A stretch of DNA of 64,000 bases from JBNAGF01 sp049801055 (GTDB taxonomy: Bacteria > Pseudomonadota > Alphaproteobacteria > Rhodobacterales > Rhodobacteraceae), in contig NZ_JBNAGF010000015.1 of assembly GCF_049801055.1 (NCBI RefSeq), forward strand, positions 1 through 64,000, read 5' to 3'. The first letter of the stretch is position 1, and each line of letters opens with the position of its first letter. Made by a program: the position numbers and the translations under genes. Positions 42,951 to 53,354 of this stretch are shown here, piece by piece. The notes below the pieces were generated by a model that searched no databases, was not told the origin of the DNA, and saw nothing but the letters and a program-made list of their open reading frames with translations.

Positions 42951-43802
42951 ATGGCCGATATGACCGTAAACCAAACCGCGTCCCGCAGGCGTGCGCTGCC
43001 CAAGATCAACAGCCGTCTCGTGGTGATGACCCTCTATCTCCTGTTCCTTCTGCTGCCGATCTACTGGCTGCTGAACATGAGCCTGAAGACCAACACCGAG
43101 ATCCTGAACGAGTTCACGCTGTTCCCGCGCAATCTCACATTCGCCAACTACGCCACGATCCTCACCGATCCGGCCTGGTATATGGGCTATGTGAACTCGA
43201 TCATCTACGTGACGGTGAACACGGTGATTTCCCTCGCGGTGGCGCTGCCGGCGGCTTATGCCTTCTCGCGCTATCACTTCATGGGCGACAAGCACCTGTT
43301 CTTCTGGCTCTTGACCAACCGGATGGCCCCGCCCGCGGTCTTTGCGCTACCCTTCTTCCAGCTCTACAGCTCGGTGGGTTTGTTCGACACGCATATCGCC
43401 GTGGCGCTGGCGCATACCCTGTTCAACGTACCGCTCGCGGTCTGGATTTTGGAAGGCTTCATGCGCGGCGTTCCAAAGGAGATCGACGAAACCGCCTACA
43501 TCGACGGCTACAGCTTTGGCAGCTTCTTCGTGAAGATCTTCACGCCGCTGATCGCCAGCGGAATCGGGGTTGCCGCGTTCTTCTGCTTCATGTTCTCATG
43601 GGTGGAGCTGCTGCTGAGCCGCACGCTCACCACGGTGGACGCAAAACCCATCGCCGCGATCATGACCCGGACCCAAGGGGCATCGGGCATCGACTGGGGC
43701 GTGCTGGCGGCCGCCGGTATCCTGACCATCGTGCCCGGCGCGCTCGTGATCTACTTCGTCCGCAACTACATCGCCAAGGGCTTTGCCCTGGGTCGTGTGT
43801 AA
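42951..43802 (+). CDS. glpQ: GlpQ, second permease of the glycerol ABC transporter
   Basis: This 283-residue permease has six membrane segments and the EAA loop KEIDETAYIDGYSFGSFFVK. It is of the MalG/UgpE class, with a short C-terminal IAKGFALGRV. It forms the membrane channel with GlpP. The name follows the rhizobial glycerol operon and should not be confused with the GlpQ phosphodiesterase. The ATG at 42951 lies 3 bases after glpP. Confidence 0.92.
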   Translation: MADMTVNQTASRRRALPKINSRLVVMTLYLLFLLLPIYWLLNMSLKTNTEILNEFTLFPRNLTFANYATILTDPAWYMGYVNSIIYVTVNTVISLAVALPAAYAFSRYHFMGDKHLFFWLLTNRMAPPAVFALPFFQLYSSVGLFDTHIAVALAHTLFNVPLAVWILEGFMRGVPKEIDETAYIDGYSFGSFFVKIFTPLIASGIGVAAFFCFMFSWVELLLSRTLTTVDAKPIAAIMTRTQGASGIDWGVLAAAGILTIVPGALVIYFVRNYIAKGFALGRV

Positions 43803-43826
43803 GTCTGAAGCAAGGGAGGACTTTCA

Positions 43827-44099
43827 ATGGACTGGATGGCATGGACCTGGCCGACCGCGATTTTCTTCATGGTCATCGCCTCATTGCTGATCACCTTCAC
43901 GGTGCTCGCGATCAAATTCCCGGAAACGCCCCGCACGGGCATTCTGCGGATCGAAACAACGAGGGGCGACCGGCTCTTCATCACCCTTCTGGGCTCGGCC
44001 TTTATCAATCTGGCCTGGCTCGGGATCGTTGGGGCGCAACAACCTTACGCCCTCATCGTCTGCCTGATCTACGCCGCCGCGGTGTTCCGCTGGGTGTAG
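43827..44099 (+). CDS. glpU: GlpU, DUF2160 membrane protein of the glycerol transporter
   Basis: The 90-residue protein has three hydrophobic segments (about 8-30, 50-68 and 72-90) and a central PETPRTGILRIETTRGDRLF loop. DUF2160 proteins occur almost only inside glycerol ABC operons of alphaproteobacteria and rhizobia, between the permeases and the binding protein. The biochemical role is not known. GGGAGG lies 9 bases before the ATG. Confidence 0.88.
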   Translation: MDWMAWTWPTAIFFMVIASLLITFTVLAIKFPETPRTGILRIETTRGDRLFITLLGSAFINLAWLGIVGAQQPYALIVCLIYAAAVFRWV

Positions 44100-44110
44100 G
44101 CACAGGCCCC

Positions 44111-44141
44111 CGTGGCCGGGACAGGAGGAGACCCGGCCACG
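44111..44141 (+). other. Hairpin between glpU and glpV
   Basis: CGTGGCCGGG (44111-44120) pairs perfectly with CCCGGCCACG (44132-44141), with an 11-base loop containing AGGAGGAG. There is no T-run. It may protect the 5' end of the glpV message or separate its expression from the permeases. Confidence 0.6.
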
Positions 44142-44187
44142 TCTCGAACTTCCTCATTCATCGGTTCAAAATGGGAGGACAATACCA

Positions 44188-45900
44188 ATGAACCTTAACC
44201 TCAAATCAACAACAGCGGCGCTGCTGGTCCTTGCGGGCCCGGCCTTTGCCGACATGGACGCGGCCAAGGCGTTCCTCGATGCGGAAATCGGCGATCTGTC
44301 GTCGATCAGCCGCGCCGAGCAGGAAGCGGAAATGCAGTTCTTTGTCGACGCGGCCAAGCCGTTCGCAGGCATGGAGATCAAGGTCGTTTCCGAGACCATC
44401 ACCACGCATGAATACGAGAGCCAGGTTCTGGCGCCCGCATTCACAGCCATCACCGGCATCCAGGTCACCCATGACCTGATCGGCGAAGGCGACGTGGTCG
44501 AAAAGCTGCAGACCCAGATGCAGTCGGGCGAGAACATCTATGACGCCTATATCAACGACTCGGATCTGATCGGCACCCACTGGCGCTATCAGCAGGTGCG
44601 CAACCTGACCGACTGGATGGCGGGCGAGGGAGCGGACGTGACCCTGCCGACGCTGGATCTGGATGATTTCATCGGGTTGAGCTTTACCACTGGCCCGGAT
44701 GGCAAAGTCTACCAGATGCCGACCCAGCAATTCGCGAACCTCTACTGGTTCCGCTATGACTGGTTCAATGACGAAAAGAACAAGGCCGACTTCAAAGCCG
44801 CCTATGGCTATGATCTTGGCGTTCCGGTCAACTGGTCTGCTTATGAGGACATTGCCGAGTTCTTCACCGGTCGCGATCTGTCGCATCTGGGTGTCGAAGG
44901 CGAAGTCTTTGGCAACATGGACTACGGCAAGAAAGACCCCTCGCTCGGCTGGCGCTACACCGATGCGTGGATGTCCATGGCCGGTATGGGAGACGTGGGT
45001 GAGCCCAACGGTCTGCCCGTGGACGAATGGGGCATTCGTGTGAACGAGAACTCGCAGCCGGTTGGCTCCTGCGTGGCCCGTGGCGGCGCAACCAACGCGC
45101 CTGCGGCGGTCTATGCTGTGGAAAAAGCCATCGAATGGCTGGAGAAATACACACCCCCGGCAGCGGCGGGCATGACCTTCTCCGAGGCAGGACCGATCCC
45201 GGCACAAGGCAATATCGCCCAGCAGATGTTCTGGTACACCGCCTTTACCGCCGACACCGTGAAGCCCGGCCTGCCGGTGATGAACGAGGACGGTACGCCG
45301 AAATGGCGCATGGCACCCAGCCCGCATGGCGTTTACTGGAAAGATGGCCAGAAGGTCGGCTATCAGGACGCAGGGTCCTGGACGCTGATGAAATCCACCC
45401 CGGTGGATCGTGCGCAAGCCGCGTGGCTCTATGCCCAGTTCGTCACCTCGAAAACCGTGGACGTGAAGAAATCCCATGTGGGTCTGACCTTCATCCGCGA
45501 ATCTACCGTGCAGCATGACAGCTTCACCGAGCGTGCCGACAAACTGGGCGGTCTGGTCGAGTTCTACCGCTCGCCGGCGCGCGTGCAGTGGTCGCCCACC
45601 GGCACCAACGTTCCGGATTACCCGAAGCTGGCCCAGCTGTGGTGGCAGAACATCGGTGACGCCATGTCCGGCGCCAAGACCGCACAGGAAGCACTGGACA
45701 GCCTCTGCGCCGACCAGGAACGCGTTCTTGAGCGTCTGGAGCGCGCTGGTATTCAGGGCGATATCGGTCCCAAGATGAACGAAGAGCGTGATGCGGAGTA
45801 CTGGTTCGCCCAGCCCGGCGCGCCCTACGCCAAGCTTGAAAACGAAGACGAAGAACCCCAGACTGTCAGCTACGATGAGCTGATCGCGTCCTGGCAGTAA
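44188..45900 (+). CDS. glpV: GlpV, periplasmic glycerol-binding protein
   Basis: The 570-residue substrate-binding protein begins with a signal peptide ending GPAFADM. It continues with a large sugar-binding-type fold (VLAPAFTAITGIQVTHDLI, NLYWFRYDWF, GVYWKDGQKVGYQDAGSWTL). It is larger than most sugar-binding proteins, as are known GlpV proteins. It captures glycerol in the periplasm for GlpPQST. GGGAGGA lies 10 bases upstream of the ATG. A stable stem-loop follows the gene and may keep its mRNA abundant. Confidence 0.92.
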   Translation: MNLNLKSTTAALLVLAGPAFADMDAAKAFLDAEIGDLSSISRAEQEAEMQFFVDAAKPFAGMEIKVVSETITTHEYESQVLAPAFTAITGIQVTHDLIGEGDVVEKLQTQMQSGENIYDAYINDSDLIGTHWRYQQVRNLTDWMAGEGADVTLPTLDLDDFIGLSFTTGPDGKVYQMPTQQFANLYWFRYDWFNDEKNKADFKAAYGYDLGVPVNWSAYEDIAEFFTGRDLSHLGVEGEVFGNMDYGKKDPSLGWRYTDAWMSMAGMGDVGEPNGLPVDEWGIRVNENSQPVGSCVARGGATNAPAAVYAVEKAIEWLEKYTPPAAAGMTFSEAGPIPAQGNIAQQMFWYTAFTADTVKPGLPVMNEDGTPKWRMAPSPHGVYWKDGQKVGYQDAGSWTLMKSTPVDRAQAAWLYAQFVTSKTVDVKKSHVGLTFIRESTVQHDSFTERADKLGGLVEFYRSPARVQWSPTGTNVPDYPKLAQLWWQNIGDAMSGAKTAQEALDSLCADQERVLERLERAGIQGDIGPKMNEERDAEYWFAQPGAPYAKLENEDEEPQTVSYDELIASWQ

Positions 45901-45912
45901 GCCTTCCTCCCC

Positions 45913-45939
45913 GGTCGGGGCCCTCTTTGGGCCTCGACC
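45913..45939 (+). other. Hairpin between glpV and glpK
   Basis: GGTCGGGGCCC (45913-45923) pairs with GGGCCTCGACC (45929-45939), an 11-bp stem with one G-U pair and a 5-base loop. No T-run follows, so it is more likely an mRNA-stabilising stem or partial attenuator than a full terminator. Confidence 0.6.
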
Positions 45940-46008
45940 ACCAAGTCACTTCCCACGACAACTTGCCCATTGCGGCACCGACAAACATCGCTTTGAGGAG
46001 AGGCGGTC

Positions 46009-47487
<1,479 letters not shown>

Positions 47488-47489
47488 GC

Positions 47490-48497
47490 ATGTCCGAACC
47501 TGTTACTCTACGTCGGTTCCTGACCCGGCATGCCGATGCGGGCGGGCTTGACCCGAACCTTATTTTTCTGATCGAGGACATCGCCTCGGCCTGTCGGGTG
47601 ATCGGCAACCGGCTGCGCAACGCGGCGTTCGAGGGCAATCATGGCCTTGCCGGAGACACCAATGTGCAAGGCGAAGACCAGAAGAAACTCGACGTGATCG
47701 CAGATGAGGTCTTCGCCCGGATTTGCGAAAGCTCGCCCCGGCTTGCCGCACTGGTCAGTGAAGAGCGGGAAGACGCGGTCTGGCTCAAAGACCCGCAGGC
47801 GGGCGACTATCTCCTGTTTTACGATCCTCTGGACGGGTCCTCGAATATCGATGTCAACATGTCGGTCGGCTCGATTTTCTCGATCTGCACCGTGGAAACG
47901 GATAGTGACCGCGACGTGCTGAAAGCGGGGCGCGCGCAGAACTGCGCGGGATACGCGATCTTTGGCCCGACCATGATGCTGGTCCTGACTGTCGGCAGCG
48001 GCGTTTACGGGTTTTCCTGTGAATACGGCACCGGCGATTTCCGGCTGACCCATCCGCGCATGACGATCCCGGCAGAGACATCCGAATTTGCCATCAACGC
48101 CTCGCGCTATCGCCTCTGGGAGCCGCCGGTGCGGCGCTATGTGGATGAATGCCTTGCGGGGACGACCGGCCCGCGCGGGCGCGACTTCAACATGCGCTGG
48201 ACCGCGTCGATGGTGGCCGAGGTGCACCGAATCCTGACGCGTGGCGGCGTGTTCCTATACCCGGCAGATGACGGCAACCGCGCGACAGGTGGAAAACTGC
48301 GTTTGCTCTACGAGGCAAGCCCGATGGCGCTTCTGGTGGAGCAAGCGGGCGGCGCCGCCACGGACGGCCATAGCCGCATTCTCGATCTTCAGCCCACGGG
48401 CCATCATCAGCGCGTGCCGGTCATCCTTGGCTCCGCCAAAGAGGTGGGCCGAATTGCACAATATCATATTGCGGACGCCGGTTCGGCCGCGTCCTGA
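47490..48497 (+). CDS. fbp: Class I fructose-1,6-bisphosphatase
   Basis: FBPase hydrolyses fructose 1,6-bisphosphate to fructose 6-phosphate in gluconeogenesis. The 335-residue protein has the metal site YDPLDGSSNIDVNMSVGSIF, EDQKKLDVIADEVF and the substrate site LRLLYEASPMALLVEQAGG. ATG at 47490 follows the glpK stop by 2 bases. In this operon it would draw triose phosphate from glycerol towards hexose. Its presence on a plasmid suggests a dedicated copy; the chromosomal complement is unknown. Confidence 0.93.
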   Translation: MSEPVTLRRFLTRHADAGGLDPNLIFLIEDIASACRVIGNRLRNAAFEGNHGLAGDTNVQGEDQKKLDVIADEVFARICESSPRLAALVSEEREDAVWLKDPQAGDYLLFYDPLDGSSNIDVNMSVGSIFSICTVETDSDRDVLKAGRAQNCAGYAIFGPTMMLVLTVGSGVYGFSCEYGTGDFRLTHPRMTIPAETSEFAINASRYRLWEPPVRRYVDECLAGTTGPRGRDFNMRWTASMVAEVHRILTRGGVFLYPADDGNRATGGKLRLLYEASPMALLVEQAGGAATDGHSRILDLQPTGHHQRVPVILGSAKEVGRIAQYHIADAGSAAS

Positions 48498-48512
48498 AGA
48501 AAGGACACCCCC

Positions 48513-49580
48513 ATGGCTCTCGTATCCCTGCGTCAGCTGCTCGATCACGCGGCGGAACATGATTACGCGCTGCCCGCGTTCAACGTGAACAACATGGAGC
48601 AGATGCTGGCCATCATGGCGGCAGCGGACGCCACCCAAAGCCCGGTCATCATGCAGGCCAGCCGGGGCGCGCGCGCCTTTGCCAATGACATCGTGCTGTC
48701 ACACCTGATCCGCGCCGCGATCGAGCTTTACCCGCATATCCCGGTCTGCATGCATCAGGACCATGGCAACGCGCCCGCGACCTGCCTTTCGGCGATCACC
48801 AACGGGTTCTCCTCGGTCATGATGGACGGCTCTCTCAAAGCCGATGGCAAGACGCCCACCACGTTTGACGAAAACGTTGCCGTGACGGCCAAGGTCGTCG
48901 AAATGGCGCATCTGGTGGGTGTGTCGGTGGAGGGGGAAATCGGGCATCTGGGGTCGCTCGAAACCCTGCGTGGAGAGGCCGAGGACGGTCATGGGTTCGA
49001 AGGGGCCTTGTCGCGTGAACAGCTTCTGACCGACCCGGAAGAAGCGGCAGACTTCGTGCGTCTGACCGGCGTCGATGCGCTGGCGGTAGCCATCGGCACA
49101 TCGCACGGGGCCTACAAGTTCACCCGCAAACCGGATGGCGACATCCTCGCGATTGACCGCCTGCGCGAGATTCATGCGCGTCTGCCGGACACGCATCTGG
49201 TGATGCACGGCTCCTCCTCTGTGCCGCAGGAGTTGCAGGACATCATCAATGCTCATGGCGGCGAGATTGCCCCAACCTGGGGCGTACCGGTCGAGGAAAT
49301 CCAGAACGGCATCCGCTATGGCGTGCGCAAGGTCAATGTGGATACGGATCTGCGGCTGGCATTGACAGGCGCGATCCGCACGGTCTTTGCCAAACACCCC
49401 GGTGAGTTCGATCCGCGCAAATACCTCGCGCCGGGCATCGAGGCCATGTCCGCCGTCTGCCGCGATCGGTTCGAGCAATTCGGCAGCGCGGGCTATGCGC
49501 CCCGGATCAAGCCCATCGCCCTGTCCGACATGGCCGCGCACTATGCCCGCCAGGTAACCGGGAGCGCCGCCGCCGCATGA
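48513..49580 (+). CDS. fba: Class II fructose-bisphosphate aldolase
   Basis: The zinc aldolase condenses DHAP with glyceraldehyde 3-phosphate to fructose 1,6-bisphosphate. The 355-residue protein has the zinc/active-site segments VCMHQDHGNAPATC and MMDGSLKADGKTPTTFDENV, EGEIGHLGSLE, and phosphate-binding VMHGSSSVPQE and KVNVDTDLRLA. It is of the CbbA-like class II type. It follows fbp by 15 bases and overlaps the next gene by 4. Together with fbp it makes the gluconeogenic arm of glycerol use. Confidence 0.93.
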   Translation: MALVSLRQLLDHAAEHDYALPAFNVNNMEQMLAIMAAADATQSPVIMQASRGARAFANDIVLSHLIRAAIELYPHIPVCMHQDHGNAPATCLSAITNGFSSVMMDGSLKADGKTPTTFDENVAVTAKVVEMAHLVGVSVEGEIGHLGSLETLRGEAEDGHGFEGALSREQLLTDPEEAADFVRLTGVDALAVAIGTSHGAYKFTRKPDGDILAIDRLREIHARLPDTHLVMHGSSSVPQELQDIINAHGGEIAPTWGVPVEEIQNGIRYGVRKVNVDTDLRLALTGAIRTVFAKHPGEFDPRKYLAPGIEAMSAVCRDRFEQFGSAGYAPRIKPIALSDMAAHYARQVTGSAAAA

Positions 49581-50716
49581 CAGGTTTTGCGCTGACCGCC
49601 CCGAAACGTACGATTTTCGGTCGTGACTGTCGTGCTACGGCCGCGGCCGAGGTCGCCGGGATTGGACCCCGTGTCTTGCTGGTACGGGGAAGGTCGGTGG
49701 CATGGGTGGACGAACTGGCCGCGGACCTGATCCGTTCGGGCTGCTGCCTGCAAGTCGTGTATTCGGCGGGAGAGCCGGATCTTGAAGGCGTCCGCAATGC
49801 CGTTGCCGTCGCCCGCGATCACAGGGCAGAGTGCATTGTCTCTGTTGGGGGCGGCGCGACTCTTGATCTGGGCAAGGCCGTTGCCGGGCTCTGCGTCAGC
49901 GAGGGCGACGTCGCGGAGTATCTGGAACTGGGCACCGCATCCCCGCGACAGCTGAATGATCCCTTGCCATTCATTGCCATCCCGACAACCGCCGGAACCG
50001 GCGCCGAAGCGACGCGCAATGCGGTGATTGGCGTTCCCGAACGGCGGGCAAAGATCAGCCTGCGGGATCCGCGCCTCGTGCCGGATCTGGCAATCGTGGA
50101 CCCTGCACTGACCGACAGGTCCCCAAAAAGCCTGACACTGGCGAGCGCGCTGGACGCGATTACCCAGCTTATCGAAAGCTATCTGTGCAACCGGGCCAAT
50201 CCGGTGACGGACGCTCTGTGCGAGGCCAATATCCGTCCGGCCATGGCCGCATTGCACAGGCTGATGACGTGTGAAGACGCCAAAGCACGCGACGCACTGG
50301 CCCGCGCGAGCTTTCTCAGCGGTATAGCCTTGGCGAATTCTGGATTGGGAATCATTCATGGTCTCGCCTCTGTTATCGGCGGGCGGGGCGCGGCCCACGG
50401 GGCCATCTGCGGAAGGCTTCTGGCTTCCGGGCTTACCATCAATTCCGAGGCCTTGAAGCGCCGATCAGAGAGCGTCGCGCGATTTGACGAAGTGGACGGA
50501 TGGCTCGCCAATGGCCTTGGCGTCCCGATGGGGAGCGGAGTGTTATCCCTACACCGGTTTGTCGATTCCAATGGATTGCCGAGTCTGTACGACTTAGGTG
50601 TTCTCGAAACGGAAATCGAGACAATCGGGAAGCTCAGCGCGAATGCCTCATCCACCAAGGCCAATCCTGTCGTTCTTGACCAAAGTGAAATCTGCGAAAT
50701 TCTGCAACGTGCTTGA
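49577..50716 (+). CDS. Iron-type (group III) alcohol dehydrogenase
   Basis: The 379-residue protein has the family NAD site VSVGGGATLDLGKAV, IPTTAGTGAEAT, and the second-half metal region. Metal ligands expected as D-H-H-H read D193, Q197 (in LDAITQLIE, where most members have DAxTH), H261 and H274. The Q may change or weaken metal binding, though DAxTQ variants occur in some subgroups. The gene overlaps fba by 4 bases, so it belongs to the glycerol operon. It could act on glycerol, dihydroxyacetone or a related alcohol; I cannot choose. Confidence 0.82.
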   Translation: MTGFALTAPKRTIFGRDCRATAAAEVAGIGPRVLLVRGRSVAWVDELAADLIRSGCCLQVVYSAGEPDLEGVRNAVAVARDHRAECIVSVGGGATLDLGKAVAGLCVSEGDVAEYLELGTASPRQLNDPLPFIAIPTTAGTGAEATRNAVIGVPERRAKISLRDPRLVPDLAIVDPALTDRSPKSLTLASALDAITQLIESYLCNRANPVTDALCEANIRPAMAALHRLMTCEDAKARDALARASFLSGIALANSGLGIIHGLASVIGGRGAAHGAICGRLLASGLTINSEALKRRSESVARFDEVDGWLANGLGVPMGSGVLSLHRFVDSNGLPSLYDLGVLETEIETIGKLSANASSTKANPVVLDQSEICEILQRA

Positions 50717-50868
50717 CCGGCAGTTTTTAGAAGTTGCCAGCAATAACTGACGTGGATTTGACGTTCTTCTTAGGATTGCTTACCTCAAAACTGCGATCTA
50801 GAGCATCGCCCAGAATTAATTAACATAAACTTCATTAAGCGTCTTTATACTTGTAGCCGCAAAGCTAA
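50717..50868. other. AT-rich gap after the glycerol operon
   Basis: The gap is AT-rich compared with the operon and holds no gene. It marks the right edge of the glycerol island before the insertion-sequence cluster. No convincing terminator was seen. Confidence 0.35.
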
Positions 50869-50900
50869 AATGTCACCCGTGAGCAATTCAGGAATGTCAC
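50869..50900 (+). repeat. Direct repeat AATGTCAC, possible left end of the ISNCY-like element
   Basis: AATGTCAC occurs at 50869-50876 and 50893-50900, shortly before the truncated transposase gene. Repeated short motifs of this kind near the ends of insertion sequences often serve as transposase binding sites. The outer end of the element was not determined. Confidence 0.45.
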
Positions 50901-50933
50901 TCTGCCCTCAAAAATCAATGAGGGTGAGCGGAC

Positions 50934-51842
50934 ATGGGATGGGTGGTTATGAGCGAGCGCGAGTTGAACCGTGTCGAGGTTCTGGCGCAGGTCGATGACG
51001 GACGGCTGACCGTCGACAATGCAGCGAACATGTTGGACCTGACTCGCAGACAGATATTCAGGCTGTTGAAGCTGTATCGTCAGGATGGCGCATCTGCGAT
51101 CCGACACAAAGCTCGCGGCAAACCTCCGAACAATCGCATCCACCATGCTAAGCGCGACTATGCGCTTAGCATCATCAAAGAAAGCTATGCGGACTTTGGG
51201 CCGACATTCGCGGCGGAGATGCTGGCCGAACATCACGGGTTCAAGGTTTCGCGCGAGACGGTGCGCAAATGGATGCAGGAGGACGGGATTTGGCTCTCGC
51301 GCAAACAGCGCCGGACTTTTCACCAGCCGCGCTTGCGCCGGGAATGCTTCGGCGAGCTGATTCAGATCGACGGCTCAGACCATCGTTGGTTCGAGGATCG
51401 GGGTGATCCCTGCACCCTTCTCGTCTTCATCGACGACGCGACCAGTACGTTGATGGAACTGCGGTTCGTGACCTCAGAAAGCACCTTCAGCTATTTCGAG
51501 GCACTGGAAAGCTATCTGCTCAAACATGGCCGACCAGTTGCTTTTTACAGCGACAAACACACGGTGTTCAGGGTTCCTAAGCCCAATGAACACATGACGG
51601 GCATGACTCAGTTTGGGCGTGCCTTGGCCGAGCTGAACATTGAGATCATCTGCGCCAATTCATCCCAAGCCAAAGGGCGTGTCGAACGCGCGAACCGAAC
51701 GTTGCAGGACAGGTTGGTCAAGGAGCTGCGCCTTGCGGGTATCTCCAACATGGAAGATGGCAACGCATTTTTAGTGGGCTTCGTTGAACGCTACAACGCC
51801 AAGTTTGCAAAGGTGAGCTACCCCCCAAAAATCGGACACTGA
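50934..51842 (+). pseudogene. ISNCY-like transposase, C-terminally truncated by an IS3 element
   Basis: The frame encodes an N-terminal helix-turn-helix (LTVDNAANMLDLTRRQIFRLLKLYRQDG), a DDE integrase core (LIQIDGSDHRWFEDR, PVAFYSDKHTVFRV) and the start of a C-terminal domain (NAFLVGFVERYNAKFAKV). From 51814 the codons belong to the left inverted repeat of the IS3 element, and the last eight residues SYPPKIGH are not part of the transposase. The remaining C-terminal part is not found beyond the IS3 element either. It is therefore a dead remnant. Confidence 0.82.
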
Positions 51843-51893
51843 CGTAAGCTACGATTTGTAGTCTGCTGATCTTCGACGAGAAGGAGATCAGAG

Positions 51894-52187
51894 ATGTCGA
51901 AACGGAAGCAGCATTCGCCTGAGTTCAAGGCGAAGGTGGCGCTGGAAGCGCTGAAGGGTGAGCAGACGGTGGCCGAGCTGGCGAGCCGGTTCGGGGTCCA
52001 TCCGACGATGATCCACTCATGGAAGAGGGCCTTGTTGGAAGGCGCGTCGGGCGTGTTCGAACGTGGCGGCAGGAAGGCTCCGGAGATCGGCGAAGAGCAG
52101 GTCAAAGAACTGCACGCCAAGATCGGGGAGCTGGCTGTGGCCAACGATTTTTTGGCCAGAAAGCTCAAGCCTTGGGGCGTGAAGTGA
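51894..52187 (+). CDS. IS3-family OrfA (InsE-like HTH protein)
   Basis: The 97-residue protein has the transposase_8 helix-turn-helix (HSPEFKAKVALEALKGEQTV, ELASRFGVHPTMIHSWKRAL) and a leucine-rich coiled coil (QVKELHAKIGELAVANDFLARKL). OrfA binds the IS ends. AGGAGA lies upstream of the ATG. It ends 8 bases before the orfB ATG. orfB is in the -1 phase, and a run of six T (about 52148-52153) before the orfA stop could allow programmed frameshifting to the fused transposase. Confidence 0.88.
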   Translation: MSKRKQHSPEFKAKVALEALKGEQTVAELASRFGVHPTMIHSWKRALLEGASGVFERGGRKAPEIGEEQVKELHAKIGELAVANDFLARKLKPWGVK

Positions 52188-52195
52188 GGTGTCAG

Positions 52196-53047
52196 ATGAT
52201 CGAACCGGGTAATCGCGACCTGTCCATCGGCAAGCAGTGCAAGCTGCTGTCGATCCCACGGTCGTCGTTCTACTACCGCCCGAAGGGCGAAACTGTGCTG
52301 AACCTCGCACTCATGCGCCAGATCGATGAGCAGTTCCTGGAAACACCATTCTTCGGGGTGCGCCAGATGACTTGGCATCTGCGCAATGAGGGCCATCTGG
52401 TGAATGAGAAGCGCATCCGGCGGCTGATGCGGCTGATGGGCTTGATGCCGATCTACCAGAAGCCCAACACCAGCAAAGCCGCCAAGGGCCACAAGATCTA
52501 CCCTTACCTGCTGCGCGGATTGCGGGTGGAGCGGCCGAACCAGGTCTGGGCGGCCGACATCACCTACCTGCCGATGCGGCGTGGGTTCCTGTATCTGCTG
52601 GCGATCATGGACTGGCACACCCGCAAGGTTCTGGCCTGGCGCATCTCGAATACGCTGGAGGCCGAGTTCTGCGTCGACGCACTGAACGAGGCTATCGCCC
52701 GCTTCGGCCCGCCAGAGATCATGAACACCGACCAGGGATCGCAGTTCACGTCCTTTGCCTGGACCGATCGGTTGCGGCGCTCAGGTATCCGTATCTCGAT
52801 GGATGGCAAGGGCCGGTTCCTCGACAACATCTTCGTCGAGCGGCTCTGGCGGAGTCTGAAATATGAGTGCGTCTACCTGCACGCCTGGGAGACCGGATCA
52901 GAGGCAAAGGCCGGCGTCGGGAAATGGATCGAGTTCTACAACCGCAAACGCCCCCATTCCGCCCTTGGCGGCAAACCTCCAGCCGTGGTCTATTGGCTGA
53001 GAAAAGAAGAAACCCAAACCGATCAGCAGGAGCAAAGAGTAGCTTAA
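52196..53047 (+). CDS. IS3-family OrfB (DDE transposase)
   Basis: The 283-residue catalytic protein has an HTH_21 segment (GVRQMTWHLRNEGHLVNEKR) and an rve integrase core. The DDE acids lie in QVWAADITYLP, IMNTDQGSQFTS and in the region DNIFVERLWRSLKYEC. The closing FYNRKRPHSALGGKPPAVVYW is typical of IS3 elements. The phase is -1 relative to orfA and is open upstream to 52019, as needed for a frameshift fusion. ATG at 52196 is used for the separate product. Confidence 0.9.
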   Translation: MIEPGNRDLSIGKQCKLLSIPRSSFYYRPKGETVLNLALMRQIDEQFLETPFFGVRQMTWHLRNEGHLVNEKRIRRLMRLMGLMPIYQKPNTSKAAKGHKIYPYLLRGLRVERPNQVWAADITYLPMRRGFLYLLAIMDWHTRKVLAWRISNTLEAEFCVDALNEAIARFGPPEIMNTDQGSQFTSFAWTDRLRRSGIRISMDGKGRFLDNIFVERLWRSLKYECVYLHAWETGSEAKAGVGKWIEFYNRKRPHSALGGKPPAVVYWLRKEETQTDQQEQRVA

Positions 53048-53086
53048 TCTACGCGGGAAACTGTCCAAGGATTGGGGAGTAGCTCA

Positions 53087-53354
53087 AGCTGCAGCGGCGA
53101 CAAATCTGACAAGGAGGAAAGCGCGGGCTGTTTTGGGTCTATGGGGATTGTGGGTTACATCCGCAGTGTCGAACGTTGAGAGCAAACGGTTGCGTGACGA
53201 CGAGCGGTGTATGCGAGCCTAATTTCCCGACACGGCTTGATTGGATGGCCTCTCGTCATGAGGCTACAGGCCTGGTGCCTCGCATGATTTGGTGAGGTGG
53301 CCGCACTGACTGGTTCGGTGCCTTTTCGTTGCGAGGCCGATCGGGTTGGGCTGG
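53087..53354. other. Gap between IS3 and IS91-type elements, possible IS91 origin end
   Basis: No gene is seen. Two small stems with the same arms (CCTC/GAGG near 53250-53265 and 53278-53297) lie downstream of the transposase gene. Structured GC-rich ends of this sort are usual at the oriIS side of IS91 elements. The border cannot be fixed by eye. Confidence 0.4.

Larger units (their letters stand above)
51814..53086 (+). mobile_element. IS3-family insertion sequence
   Basis: The element is 1273 bp with imperfect inverted repeats of about 25 bp starting TGAGCTAC and continuing CCCCAA-GGACA on both sides (left from 51814, right ending 53086). It contains the usual two overlapping-phase genes. 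It lies inside the ISNCY-like transposase. The flanking bases do not form a matching short duplication, and the interrupted gene does not resume. This suggests a deletion next to the element after insertion. Confidence 0.88.

Noticed and set aside
42018..43295. Open frame of 425 codons on the minus strand opposite glpP and glpQ
   Set aside because: The product is rich in His, Gln and Arg, the typical complement of membrane-protein codons, and has no known fold.
51811..53089. Target-site duplication around the IS3 element
   Set aside because: The three or four flanking bases on the two sides do not match.
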